The notes beneath the pieces were generated by a model that was given only the letters and a program-made list of their open reading frames with translations, had not been told where the DNA came from and ran no database searches. 64,000 bases of DNA from assembly GCF_019393635.1 (NCBI RefSeq), contig NC_057861.1, forward strand, positions 80,049,327 to 80,113,326, written 5' to 3'. Shown piece by piece: positions 46,535-57,379 of the stretch (position 1 is the first letter of the stretch; each line of letters begins with the position of its first letter). The stretch comes from Dromiciops gliroides (taxonomy: Eukaryota; Chordata; Mammalia; Microbiotheria; Microbiotheriidae). A program made the translations under genes and the position numbers.

Positions 46535-46865
46535 ATTCTTTTTTAAAATAAAAAAATTTCCAATTACATGTAAAGATATTTTTTTGAGTTCTTTTTTCTC
46601 CCACCCTCTCTTCCCTCCCCCCTCCCAAGGCCAGCAAGCAATCTGATATACATTATACATTACAATCATGTTAAACATATTTCCACATTAGTCATGTTGT
46701 AAGAGAAGAATCAGCATAAAAGGAAACAAAAACACAAGAAAAAATAAACGAGAACAATAACAAAAAAGGCAACAACAAAAGTAAAAATAGTATGCTTCAA
46801 TCTGCATTCAGACTCCACAGTTCTTTTTCTGAATGTGGAGAGTATTTTCCACCATAAGTCTTTCG
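46535..46865 (-). mobile_element. L1 3' UTR fragment
   Basis: TTCCAATTACATGTAAAG, a C/T-rich run, then CAAGCAATCTGATATAC and the ORF2-proximal part TCCACAGTTCTTTTTCTGAA. 5'-truncated. Confidence 0.7.
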
Positions 46866-46869
46866 GCAT

Positions 46870-47705
46870 TGTCTTGGACCTATTCCTCCATTCCTGCCCA
46901 GGTCAGGTGCTACCTCTCCTTCATAAAAATCTTCTTTGACATGGCCCTCCCCACCCCCAGCAAACAATCCTTACTTCCTCACACTTCCCTTCATACTTTG
47001 TGCATCTCTCACGCTCTCACTCCAAAACCAACCAATTCCTTATGCCCTATCAACCTTCCTATCCCAAAGTCCCAACCAAATTCAACCTGACCCTTCCCTG
47101 TGCCCTTTGGAATATCTATCCCATTAGCAACAAATGTTTTCATCTTAAATCTTTTCCTCTCTCATTCCTTTAATCTTCTAGAAATAGCCCAAACATCCAC
47201 CCAACTCCAACCCCACCCTTCCCCGCAATAAACTTCAGTGACTCCTTATCACCTCCAGGCTCAAATACAAAACTCTGGCCTTCAAAGCCCTTCGTAACCC
47301 AGCCCTTTCCTACCTTTCCAGTCTTCTCACATCATTCCTCAACATGTACTCTTTGATCCAATGACACTGGCTTCCTGACTGCTCCACAAACAAGAAGCTC
47401 CATCTCTTGGCTCTAGGCATTTTCTCTGTTCCTCCCTTGTGCCTGGAATGCTCTCCCTCTTTATCTTCATGTATGGGTTTCCCTGGCTTCCTTTAAGCCC
47501 CAACTAAAATCCCATCTTTTACAAAAACCTTTCCCAACCCCTCTTAAATTTTTTCCTTCCCTCTTTTAATTGTTTCCTATTTGTTATATATAACAGTTGT
47601 CTATGTGTATCTCCCAATAGCTGGTGAGGTCCCCAGGGAGCTTCTTTTTATAGCCTCGGGGCTTAGTACAGTGCCTGGCACATTGTAGGCACTTAATAAA
47701 TATTT
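46870..47705 (+). mobile_element. L2 3' region, about 0.8 kb
   Basis: A longer L2 copy: CTCTGGCCTTCAAAGCCCTT at about 47272, CTTCCTGACTGCTCCACAAAC and TAGTACAGTGCCTGGCACAT at 47666. A SINE is inserted in its tail. Confidence 0.7.
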
Positions 47706-47711
47706 TTGTTT

Positions 47712-47862
47712 GTTTGTTTGTTTGTTTTTTTTTGCAGAGCAATGGGGGTTAAGTGACTTGCCCTGGGTCACACAGCTAGTGTCAAGTGTCTGAGGCTGGA
47801 TTTGAACTCAGGTCCTCCTGGATCCAGGGTCGATGCTTTATCCACTGCGCCACCTAGCTGCC
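47712..47862 (-). mobile_element. Marsupial tRNA-derived SINE in an L2 tail
   Basis: Near-full copy with a (GTTT)n tail. Confidence 0.88.
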
Positions 47863-48242
47863 CCTAAAAAAATAATTTTTAATGAAAGATCTGTGTAACT
47901 GAGAGTTGTTGGGTATAATCTGTTAAGCTCCTTGAGGGCTGGGACTGTTTCATTTCTCTTTGTCCCTGTATGAGAATTCTACTTCAACGGTAAAAAAGAT
48001 CTTAAGTTCAGGAACTCTGTAAAACACATATTATCCACAGAATCAGTTCCAAGAAAAGCTACCAGAACAAAAGATGGCTTTAAGGTACATATTAATGAAT
48101 GCATACAAAGTTTTCAACCATTTATGGACCCACTTATGAAATCAACCAACAGTGAGTGATATAGCAACACAAGGGATCTATTTATCATTCATTTATTTTT
48201 GTTATCTCCCACAAATATATGTTGACTATGTAAAGAATTAAT

Positions 48243-48840
48243 TGTTATTTGAGGTTTTTATGCTTCGGCGAGCACTGGCCTGGGGCTCTGCAAACCACAC
48301 AGTGCTCCACCCACTGGTTGTAGCTGTTGCCATGGTGCTGGCACCTCACATCATCACCATTTGCCAACGCCTACATGAGCCTGGCAAAATTATAATGACT
48401 GGAAGCCTAGTGAGGGCAGTCATGTGACTCAGCGTGGCCATCCAATTGGCTGGGGCTGTGTGGAGTGTGTGGGGAGGAAAGAAGTTGGTTTGTTGTTTTT
48501 TTTTCCTGGCATTCTAGCTCAAAGCTGGAAGGGGACAGGAGCTCTGCTGTGTATTCTCAGCTGATTCCTGGGTGGTGGTATTTTTTCAGGCTGTATAATT
48601 TCCCTTTCCCCATTTTATTTCCTTTCCCTTGATACTACTGATCCTGTTTGTGTGTGTGTTTTTTTTAAGTTCATTCTTGTTCAAATAAATCCTGTTCTGT
48701 TTTGAGGGAGGCTGCCGGTCTCCTTCCTTGCCCCAATATTGCAGCGAGCTGCTTAGCTAACACTCCCCAGTTAAAAACTGGTCCCCACAGTTTTTGTCGA
48801 GCCAGCCAGGATTTGATTAACTTAGTGAATTTCTTTACAA
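48243..48840 (+). mobile_element. LTR relic with a stub of internal sequence
   Basis: The right end is clear: AATAAATCCTG (about 48683), a GC-rich U5-like part, then CCCACA at 48784-48789, followed by TTTGTCGAGCCAGCCAGG, which resembles the primer-binding zone of some ERVs. The left edge near 48243 is a guess. No partner LTR is in the window. Old and broken. Confidence 0.5.
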
Positions 48841-48880
48841 CTGGTTTCTATGTGCTTAGTGAACAATTAATATGAGACAA

Positions 48881-48944
48881 TAAAGGGTGTCCCCAAAGCT
48901 CCCAAAGTGAGGCTCCTGCACACAGACTTTGGGAACACCCTGTA
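48881..48944. mobile_element. Tiny mariner-like MITE hairpin
   Basis: 64 bp bounded by TA on both sides. The left end AAGGGTGTCCCCAAAG and the right end read backwards, CAGGGTGTTCCCAAAG, pair well, giving terminal inverted repeats with a short loop. This fits a mariner/Tc1-type deletion product. Confidence 0.55.
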
Positions 48945-49482
48945 TTTTTCTTTTAAGCAATGCTGCTACTCCACAGGCCCTCATTACTACCCCTCTTTTA
49001 CATTAAAGAGTCCTCTTTAAAGTCCTCTTCATTTTGTGGGAGCGAGTAGAAATTGTCGAAGGCTATATAGCTCTGCTAAGTCAAACCAAGATGGAGAGGC
49101 TGCAGGTACAGCTCCAGGGACAGAATATATGTGTTGTCTGAGGACCAGCCTAGCTCTAGCTAAATGAGATCATGGACAGAAGAGTGGCCACCAGGTGATA
49201 AATATATTAGCTACAGAAGCCATCTGCTAAGGAGTGGAAGGTCTTCAGTCTGACTCAGATGTTAAGAGTACCCACACCAATGAAGTATATGAATTTACCT
49301 GACAGCTTCAGTTGATCTGCTGATTGGTTTTGATGATCTGCATATTTTTCCTCTTTCTTTTTCCCTCTATTACAAAGGATGGCTCAATGGGTAGGGGGAA
49401 GGGGAGTGATATATTGGGAAATGAAGGTGATATAAAAAACAAAATGTATCAATAACTTATTTTTTTAAGAAGTGTATGTGGA

Positions 49483-49632
49483 GGGGCAGCTAGGTGGTGC
49501 AGTGGATAAAGTATTGGCCTTGGATTCAGGAGGACTTGAGTTCAAATCTGACCTCAGACACTTGACACTTACTAGCTGTGTGACCCTGGACAAGTCACTT
49601 AACCCTCATTGCCCTGCCACCCCCCTCCAAAA
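49483..49632 (+). mobile_element. Marsupial tRNA-derived SINE
   Basis: Full copy; imperfect edge repeat around AAGTGTATGTG. Confidence 0.9.
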
Positions 49633-49689
49633 AAAGTATATGTGTATTAACTAGCCTGATAAACTGTGAGTTCCTGAATTATCATAGGA

Positions 49690-49855
49690 TTAAAGAGAGT
49701 TGGAAATGACTTCAGAGTTCATCTGGTCCAAACCTCTCATTTTATAAATAAAGAAACTGAGGCCCAGAGAATGTGACTTGCTTAGTCACAAAGGAAGTGG
49801 CAGAGGCCATATTTAAACTCTGGTCCTCAGACTTCCTATCTTTCCACTACACCAT
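49690..49855 (-). mobile_element. MIR relic
   Basis: AAAGAAACTGAGGCCCAGAG and GTGACTTGCTTAGTCAC. Confidence 0.7.
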
Positions 49856-50133
49856 GTCCTCTCCTGTAGTGCTTCATCATGGTGTGGAAGATAATATTTG
49901 AGAACCCAGATTATAGTCTTCCCCTCAATGTAGCCCAACAAAGGTCCCTGCACAGGGAAGGCACTGGAAACTGCTACAAGGTACTGACTAGTCTATCCCT
50001 CTTGCCTGCATAAGAATCATCACTCCAGGGCATATTTATAGAGATAGATTCCACAAAAAAATACTAGCAACTTTTATTTCCAAATACTCAAACACAACAA
50101 AAATAATGTAGTTCTTCTTAAAAACAAGTACCA

Positions 50134-50287
50134 TGGGGCAGTTAGGTGGTGCAGTGGATAGAGCACTGGCCCTGGATTCAGGAGGACCTGAGTTCAAATC
50201 CGGCCTCAGACACTTAACACTTACTAGCTGTGTGACCCTGGGCAAGTCACTTAACCCCAACTGCCTCACCAAAAAACCAAAAAACCA
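50134..50287 (+). mobile_element. Marsupial tRNA-derived SINE
   Basis: Full copy. AAAACAAGTACCA is duplicated at 50121-50133 and 50288-50300. Confidence 0.93.
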
Positions 50288-50587
50288 AAAACAAGTACCA
50301 AACTCTTAAGGAAAGTACACAAAATCACCAGCCATTCTTTATGTAGTAAAGAGACTTCTAATTCACAACAAAGGAAGTAGAGAAGGTGGTGGGAGTTGCT
50401 AGGAAGAAATTCCAAGAGATGAGAAAGTGAGATTAGGAGGCAAGGAGGGATTCAACTCAAAAGTGAGAATTCTCAATCTGAGGATGCAAGTGTTAGCTAT
50501 ACCACAAAAGGTATATATAACCACGAAGTGTTAGAATTAGAATGGACCTCAGATACACATAGTGGGACTGTGGGATAACAGGAATAT

Positions 50588-50757
50588 ATATATATATATA
50601 TGTATACATATATACACACACACATATATATATATTTTGGGGGGGGGCAATGAGGGTTAAGTGACTTGTCCATGGTCACACAGCTAATAAGTGTCAAGTG
50701 TCTGAGGCTGGAACCCAGGGCCAGTGCTTTATCCACTGCACCACCTAGCTGCTGGGG
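50588..50757 (-). mobile_element. Marsupial SINE with internal deletion and TA-expanded tail
   Basis: TAACAGGAATAT is duplicated at 50576-50587 and 50758-50769. About 25 bases around the usual GAACTCAGGTCCTCCTGAAT are missing, and the tail has grown into an (AT/AC)n tract. Confidence 0.88.
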
Positions 50758-50774
50758 TAACAGGAATATTAAAG

Positions 50775-51033
50775 CACTGTCATTGGACCTATGAATGAGT
50801 ACTACCATTCAAAAAAACCATTTGGAATTCTACACAAAAAAGTTACTAAATAGTTCATGCCCTCTGATCCCATACTACTGCTAGGCCTATACCCAAAGAA
50901 ATAGGAAAAGATCCAAGTGTACAAAAATATTTATAGCAGTACTTTTTGTGGTGGCGAAATACCTGGAAACTAAAGGGATGGTCATCAAATGAGGAACTGC
51001 TGAATAAATGGTGATATATGAATATGATGAAAC
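50775..51033 (+). mobile_element. L1 ORF2-end fragment, left part
   Basis: Decayed L1 ORF2 C-terminal DNA (GTACAAAAATATTTATAGCAG at about 50918). It is interrupted by the composite SINE at 51034-51521 and continues from 51522. Confidence 0.6.
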
Positions 51034-51521
51034 ACTGTTGTTGTTGTTTGTCCTTCATTCTTTTTGTTTGTTTGGTTGCTTTTTTTGCGGGGCAATGAGG
51101 ATTAAGTGACTTGCCCAGGGTCACACAGCTAGTAAATGTCAAGTGTCTGAGGCTTGATTTGAACTCAGGTCCTCCTGAATCCAGGGCCAGTGCTTTATCC
51201 ACTGCGCCACCTAGCTGCCCGTTTGTCCTTCATTCTTGAAGAGGACCATGACATTGGGAGGTGATGTCAGGACTCGGAGTGAATTGGATTTAAGTGAGAG
51301 AGGGCTGTGCAAAGTCAACAACTTCACTCTCTCCTCCAGAGTCATCTGGGTCCAGTGGCAAGATATATGTTGACTAGAGATGGTCCTAGATGTTTAAGGC
51401 AATTGGAATTAAGTGACATGCCTAAGGTCACACAGGTAATAAGCACCTGAGATGAGATTTAAATTCAGGTCTTCCCAACTTCAGAGCCAGTGCTCTATTC
51501 ACTGTGCCACCTAGCGGCTCC
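51034..51521 (-). mobile_element. Composite older SINE, split by a younger SINE
   Basis: The head at the right end (GGAGCCGCTAGGTGGCACAG on -) is followed by an unusual body with GACATTGGGAGGTGATGTCA and a CAA-repeat tail at 51034. The younger SINE at 51063-51220 sits near its tail. It is itself inserted in an L1. Confidence 0.7.
51063..51220 (-). mobile_element. Marsupial tRNA-derived SINE inside a composite SINE
   Basis: Full copy. GTTTGTCCTTCATTCTT is duplicated perfectly at 51046-51062 and 51221-51237. Confidence 0.93.
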
Positions 51522-51900
51522 ATGATGATGCAATACTAATGAACTGATGAAGACTAATCAGAACCAGAAGAACAATTTATACTATGAAATCAGTATTATA
51601 AAAATGAACAATTTGGAAGATTTTTATAAACTGATGAAAAATAAAATGAGCAGGACCAGAAGAATGACTTTTACAGTCAAAACAACACCATAAAGACAAA
51701 CAATTCAGAAAATTTCAAGAAATCCGATCAATGCAATGGATTGAGGATAGAGAGAGACCTGTATTTCTGCATATAAACCAAGGAGGGAATTTTTTTTTGC
51801 TTGACTATGTATATTTGTTACAAGGAATTTTTGTTTTCTTTCTTTTTTTTTAAATGGGGGGGGAGGAAGGGAAATAAAATTAAGTTGTTTATTTAAAAAA
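51522..51900 (+). mobile_element. L1 fragment, right part
   Basis: Continues the L1 tail (TGATGAAGACTAATCAGAACC, AACACCATAAAGACAAAC) to an A-rich end near 51900. Confidence 0.55.
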
Positions 51901-52639
51901 TAAAGACAGAGATACCTACTACTGATATGGAATGCTGCATACCCTTTCAGATTAGGTCGCTGTATTGTTAGTTTTGCTTAATTTTTTACTTGTTAGGAGA
52001 ACTCTCTTGGAGTGGGAGAGCACTGATGCAGGGAAGGATGACCTTGAGCAAACACAGGGCCCATAACGCTCCCAAGTGTGGACTGACCCAGAGTCAAATG
52101 TGATTGGAAAATACTTAACAAAATAACTAAAAATACAATAAAAAAGAGATAATATCAAGATACTGTTTTCTCAGTCAATATGTGGATCTTTACATACGGG
52201 TTAGCAGCTCCCATTTCTATTTGAGTCTTATCCCACTGACTTTGAAGTAATGAATCTGGGTTATTGAAAGAATGGTGCTGCTCTCATCAGAACTGGGGAA
52301 GTCTGAAGAAGGACCAAGTTTGGCATGTACGTGTGGGGAAGGGAGGGAGACAAAATAAATTCCATTTTGGACATACTGAATTTGAAATACTAGTGGGACA
52401 TCCGAGAAGAAATGTCTAACAAGCAGCTGAGCATGTGAGATACAGAGATGGTTGGGGCTTAATAAATGTTTATCCAGTTGAATTTCTCTTCATAGAGGAG
52501 GTAAAAATAAACAAGAACCAATCCCTACCTTCACAAAATTCATGGTCTAGTGTATATCTATGAGGGACTGGCTGAAGGTAGTGAAGATAAGATCCAGATG
52601 TGAGGCAATTAGTGTTTTTGACTTTTCTCTAATCTCTCA

Positions 52640-52995
52640 TACTCTGTCAGTTAACAAGCCCCATCAACTCCACTTCTTCCAACATCCCCCAAGGCCATTC
52701 CTTCCTTTCTCTTCCTCTGTACAGGCTTTCATTACAGGCCTGTCTGGACCACCATAATGGGAACAGGGGTTTCCACTTTCACTATCCTCTGAACCCCTCC
52801 ACCCCATTCATTCATCATACACTGACAGAACTGTTCACAAACCTTTCAAAGTCTCCCTGTTACCTTCTGAGTAATGTACACACTCCTTTGCCTAGCATTC
52901 AAGGTCTCCCTTTACCATTCCAGTCTGTTTTATATTCTTCTCCATATTCTGGCCAAATTGGACTGCTCCCCTTCTCCATAACAAACATTACATTT
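52640..52995 (+). mobile_element. L2 relic
   Basis: TCAAGGTCTCCCTTTACC and neighbouring C/T-rich text fit a decayed L2 3' region. Confidence 0.5.
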
Positions 52996-53151
52996 TCTTG
53001 CCTTGGTATTAGCTGGTATTTACATAGCACTTTAAGATTTGTAAAGCCCTTTACATGTTATTTCATTTGGTGCTCACATCCCAGGGGGAGAGGTGCTTTT
53101 ATCAACTCCATTTTTTCCATGCCTATTTCCTTTGGCTGAGGAGAGAGCTAG

Positions 53152-53304
53152 TCTTTTTTTTTTTTTTTTGGCGGGGCAATGAGGGTTAAGTGACTTGCCC
53201 AGGGTCATACAGCTAGTGTCAAGTGTCTGAGGTGGGATTTGAACTCAGGTCCTCCTGAATCCAGGGCCGATGCTTTATCCACTGTGCCACCTAGCTGTCC
53301 CCCT
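53152..53304 (-). mobile_element. Marsupial tRNA-derived SINE
   Basis: Full copy. GGAGAGAGCTAG is duplicated at 53140-53151 and 53305-53316. Confidence 0.92.
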
Positions 53305-53499
53305 GGAGAGAGCTAGCCAAGAGAACCTGGTCTCAGTCCTACCTGTATCATGTACTGCTTGGGATCATGAGCAAGTCACTTAGGTTTCCCAAGCTCTAGA
53401 AATGCTCCAAGGCCATATGTTGAAGAGAAGGTACCAACTTGCATCAGTAGAGGGGTTTTCCTTAACTCAGATTTCTCTATAGATGAAATCCCAGGTCCA

Positions 53500-53640
53500 G
53501 GGCCTATTCCTAACCCACCTCTATGTCTAGAAAAGCCTTCACTGATCTCCTTTTATCTACTCAATTCCTAACCATTCTTTAAAGGTCAATTCAAATGTCA
53601 TTTCTTCCATAAAATCTTTCCTGATCCCAAAGTCAGACAT
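53500..53640 (+). mobile_element. L2 scrap
   Basis: CAATTCAAATGTCATTTCTTCC and CTTTCCTGATCCC, typical of an L2 tail segment, decayed. Confidence 0.45.
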
Positions 53641-53989
53641 GAACTGAATCAAGCACTATTGTGTTTTCTGCCTCCCTAATGAATCATCATGTCCTACTGA
53701 TAAATAAGGGAGGCAGTGTGGCCTAGGCCAATTGGCTAGAGGGCCAGCCCTGGACACAGGCCTAATTTCTGCTGCCCAGTAAATGAGGAGGTTTTAATGG
53801 CCTCAGTGAGTTTGTTCTTCAAAATATTTTGATGACTATTTCAATGTGAATTGATTTTCTTTGTAAACCCATGCATTTTATTTTTGCATTTAAAAGCATT
53901 AATTTGGGGGGGAGAGGAAGGGAGAAGGAGGTAACTCTCCTTTGGAATTAATGATGTCTCCAGGACATCCAGTTATGAGTTTCTTCAGT

Positions 53990-54175
53990 GGCTCCCTACT
54001 GCCTAATATCATGGGTCTTAGAACCAGAAGCAGCTTTGGAAGGCATTTATCATTAGACCCCCTCATAAAACAGGGAAACTGAGGTCCTGCTCAAAGTCAC
54101 AGAAATAATAAGCCTGGAGCACATTGGTCCCCTGAGCCAGATGCTGGCCTTTTTCTATTACAGCACAGCACCTTC
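53990..54175 (-). mobile_element. MIR-like relic
   Basis: ACAGGGAAACTGAGGTCCTG and CTCAAAGTCACAGAAATAAT. Confidence 0.5.
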
Positions 54176-54800
54176 ATGATGATGATGGTGATGATGACGG
54201 TGACGACATCGCCCGTGGACCCTGAGGTGTGTGGTCTTTTATCCTCTAAAAAATGGGAAACTACTGAAGGCACTTTAGGAAGAAGGCATGGAGCGAAGCT
54301 GGCTGGGGAGGGAGGGGGCCCAAGTCACTACATCGTCTAGTTAGAACAAGTTAAGTTAAATTATCATTAACCTCTTCTGTTTCCTGACGTTTCTAACGAG
54401 AGAAACACTTCCCCACCCCACCCCGAGCAGTCAGGCAGCAAGCATTTATTAGGCACCTACTGCGTACCGAGCAAGCGCTAAACTATGCGCTGGGGATACA
54501 AAGGTAGCACACAGTCTGTCACACAACCTCTCGCCTTCATCGCGCACCTACGCAGGAGCACACTGAGCACGTGACAAACCACGACGCCCGTAACACACAG
54601 GCGTACAAGAAGACTGTGCAGTCTCGGGGAATCGACACACGCCCAAGTCCCGGACCCTCACCTCCGCCACCACGCGCACGCGCACAGCGATCTGGTTGGC
54701 GGCCCGAGCCCGCTACAGCGTCCTCAGGCTCTCCCCAAGGAGGCCTCAGCGGCGCGCGCAACCCCCAAAGCCCGGGGCAGATTATACCGCGCGGGCTTAC

Positions 54801-54960
54801 CCGAAGCCCTGGGCCACACTCGCTGATTCACCAGATCTCCTCGAGCCCCGGACGTGTACACACCACACACAGCCCGAGCCGCATCTTGGGCCGGAAGTGC
54901 TCCCCGGCCTCCCGCCCACCGTTAGTCCAAGCCTCACGGCACTTCCGGTGACGCTCTAGG
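54801..54960 (-). promoter_or_regulatory. Candidate first (5' UTR) exon of zinc-finger gene B with splice donor
   Basis: On the - strand, two ETS-type sites (54891-54898 and 54941-54948) are followed by CCAAGATGCGGC and a short open frame starting MRLGLCVVCTRPGLEEIW and then stop. A good donor, CGG|GTAAGC, has its GT at 54800-54799. This is the usual layout of a zinc-finger gene's untranslated first exon with a small upstream frame. Assignment to gene B is by strand and distance; gene C starts further away in the wrong direction. Confidence 0.45.
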
Positions 54961-55034
54961 CGCCCAGCTGGGCTCTTCGTGGGCTTCGTGTCCTCTGGAA
55001 AAGGAGGGAGGAGAGGGGAGGGATAAAGGAGGGC

Positions 55035-55262
55035 AGCTTTTATGAAGCGCCTACTCTGTGCCAGGCTTGGTGCTAAGCGCTTTACCAATATGATCCCATG
55101 GGAGGTAGGTGTTTTCGTCGTCTTTGGACAGATGAGAAAAGTGAGGCAAGCAGAGGGACTCGCCCAGGGTCACTCAGCTAGGGGGTTGTCTGAGGACAGA
55201 GTCTGAGCTGGGGAGTGTTGGAACTCGGCTCTCCCAGACTCCAGACCCAGCTCTATCCGCTA
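55035..55262 (-). mobile_element. MIR, nearly full length
   Basis: CTACTCTGTGCCAGGCTTGG, ACAGATGAGAAAAGTGAGGC and CGCCCAGGGTCACTCAGC, within the CpG region. Confidence 0.75.
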
Positions 55263-55839
55263 CCTGAAGAGAGAGGAGGTGAAAAGAGCGAGTAGCCTGG
55301 AGAGAAGGGAGGAGTGTGGAGGGGGCGGGGCCTGTTGCGGGTCTCAGCTGACCGAGCTGGAGGGAAAGGGACCGAAGCCTTTTCTGTCTTCCTGTGCGAC
55401 CTCTTCGTCACCGGCCGCAGTCAGCTGCCGCTCCCTGAATGCCCCTTCCTCCCCTGGGTCTCCTCGGCTGCACAGTACGCCCTCCGTCTCCCACCCATTC
55501 ATCCTGGGTGCTGCATGGCCAAATCAGCCCTCATCTTTCCCTCTAAACCAGCTCCTCAGTCAGACGTCCTCATTCCTATCGAGGACACCACCGTCCTTTG
55601 TGTCAACCAGGCCTTCACCCTCGAGTTCCCCGATTCTTCCCTCTCCCTCGCCCCCGTCCATTCGGCAACCAGATGCTTTAAATGTGTATCTCATCTTCCA
55701 TAGCCACTTTCTCTCTACACACATCTAATCGACATTCATGTGACCAGTGCTTCCCACTGCTTCTGAAAGTACTTGGCATGGCATTTCTTACTTTCACACA
55801 TTAAGGTGTTCCCCGTGCAAGGTGTTCCCCGTGCCTACC

Positions 55840-56045
55840 AACTGGGAGGACCTAAGTTCAAATCTAGTCTCAGATATTTACTAGCTCTGTGACACCAGGA
55901 AGTCATCTAACCTGTTTTGCCTCCGTTTCTTCACCTGTAAAATGGAGGTAATAATAGCACCTCCCTTACTCGCAGGGTTGTTGTGAAGGATCAAATGAGA
56001 TCATTGTAAAGTGTCTGATATATAGTAATCTTTATAAACAAATTA
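55840..56045 (+). mobile_element. MIR, nearly full length
   Basis: AAGTTCAAATCTAGTCTCAG, TTCTTCACCTGTAAAATGG and GGGTTGTTGTGAAGGATC. Confidence 0.75.
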
Positions 56046-56085
56046 GCTGGTATTCCACTTTCTTTCTTAAAAATGACCCTCTTTG

Positions 56086-56801
56086 GGAATAACATACTTC
56101 ATTTGGATACAGAAACTTAGCTTATTCTTTAGGGAAGTAAAAGGGGAAGGGGAAGGGGGGGACTGATAGAAGGGAGGGCAAAAGCAAGGGAGAAAAGGGT
56201 AAAGAAAAGGGAGGGGGTGATAAAAAGGGAGGGCAGATTGGGGGAGGCAGGGGTAAAGCAAAATGTTGGTGAGGAGGAATAGGGTGAAAGAAGTGGGGAA
56301 AAGTACAAAGGGGGTAAATAAAACGGAGGGGAATAGACAGTTAGTAATAATAACTGTGAATGTGAATGGGATGAACTGCTATAAAACGGAAGCAAATTGC
56401 AGAGTGGATTAAAAACCAGACTCCTACAATATGCTGTTTACAAGAAACACATTTGAAGCAGAGAGATACACACAGAGTAAAGGTAAAAGGCTGGAGCAGA
56501 ATATATTATGCTTCAGCTAAAGTAAAAAAAGCAGGGGTAGCAACCCTTATCTCAGACAAAGCACAAGCAAAAATAGATCTCATTAAAAGAGATAAGGAAG
56601 TAAACTACATCTTGCTAAAAGGTACTATAGATAATGAAGTAATATCAATATTAAATATGTATGCACCAAGTGATATAACATCCAAATTCTTAGAGAAGTT
56701 AAATGAGTTACAAGAGGAATTAGACAGTAATACTATACTAGTGGGGGGATCTGAATCTTCCCCTCTCAGAATTAGAAAAATCTAGCTACAAAATAAATAA
56801 G
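56086..56801 (+). mobile_element. Internal L1 fragment with a 17-bp target duplication
   Basis: 716 bp covering a purine-rich ORF1-ORF2 spacer (56140-56340) and the start of ORF2: DTHRVKVKGWSRIYYAS, KKAGVATLISDKAQAKIDL, ISILNMYAPSD are endonuclease-domain text. AAAAATGACCCTCTTTG flanks it at 56069-56085 and 56802-56818. It has neither the L1 5' end nor the 3' UTR and stops in an A-rich stretch. Confidence 0.88.
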
Positions 56802-57029
56802 AAAAATGACCCTCTTTGCTGATTTCTTATTTGTCCCTAAACTACCAACTCTGTTATGCATCTCTGTGTTTTTGTTCAATTCTCTACTGCCTCCAACAAA
56901 ATGTGAGTTCTTTAAGGTAAAAAATGCTTCTTACTTTTTACTCTAGATTGTTATGAACCATTTAGTAGATTTTCAGTATTTGCTCATTTCCCCTCTCTAT
57001 CTTGTTTATCTGTTAAGTGAAGGCACTGG

Positions 57030-57240
57030 ATTAATGATCTCTACTATATCAGTTCTAAATGCTATGACCATATGAATCCTAGCCCCAAGATTTATCATTG
57101 TGTGACTACAGGCCAGTCCCTTCAACTCCAAGTCCATTTTCTGTTTCAAAGAATGAGTATAACAATACTTAGATGATCTACCTACCTCACAGGGTTGTAG
57201 TGAGCACATTTTTATAAATCTTAAAAATCTAGAGAAATGT
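57030..57240 (+). mobile_element. MIR relic
   Basis: TGTGTGACTACAGGCCAGTC and TACCTCACAGGGTTGTAGTG. Confidence 0.65.
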
Positions 57241-57379
57241 GATTGAAATAAATCATACACATTCAAGAGCTTTAAAAATATAACTTGATATGAAGTAGAG
57301 ATCTGAAATAATAATCTCAGAAGATGAAATTGAATTAGCCTGCTGGCTGGTTTCCCTGTCTCAAGTTGTTTCCCCATTC

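Larger units (their letters stand above)
54500..55460. promoter_or_regulatory. CpG-rich promoter region
   Basis: About 1 kb with many CpG, including CGCACGCGCACAGCG and GGCGCGCGCAAC. It holds two opposed ETS-type sites around 54.9 kb and a MIR copy at 55035-55262. It could fire in both directions. Plus-strand frames at 55279-55728 resemble no protein I know. Confidence 0.6.

Noticed and set aside
50581-50640. CRISPR-like or phage-like arrays in simple repeats
   Set aside because: These are AT/AC microsatellites in a mammalian genome; no spacer structure.
55279-55728. Open frames of 129 and 149 codons on +
   Set aside because: GC-rich promoter DNA. No domain, no homology that I recognise, and no splice support.
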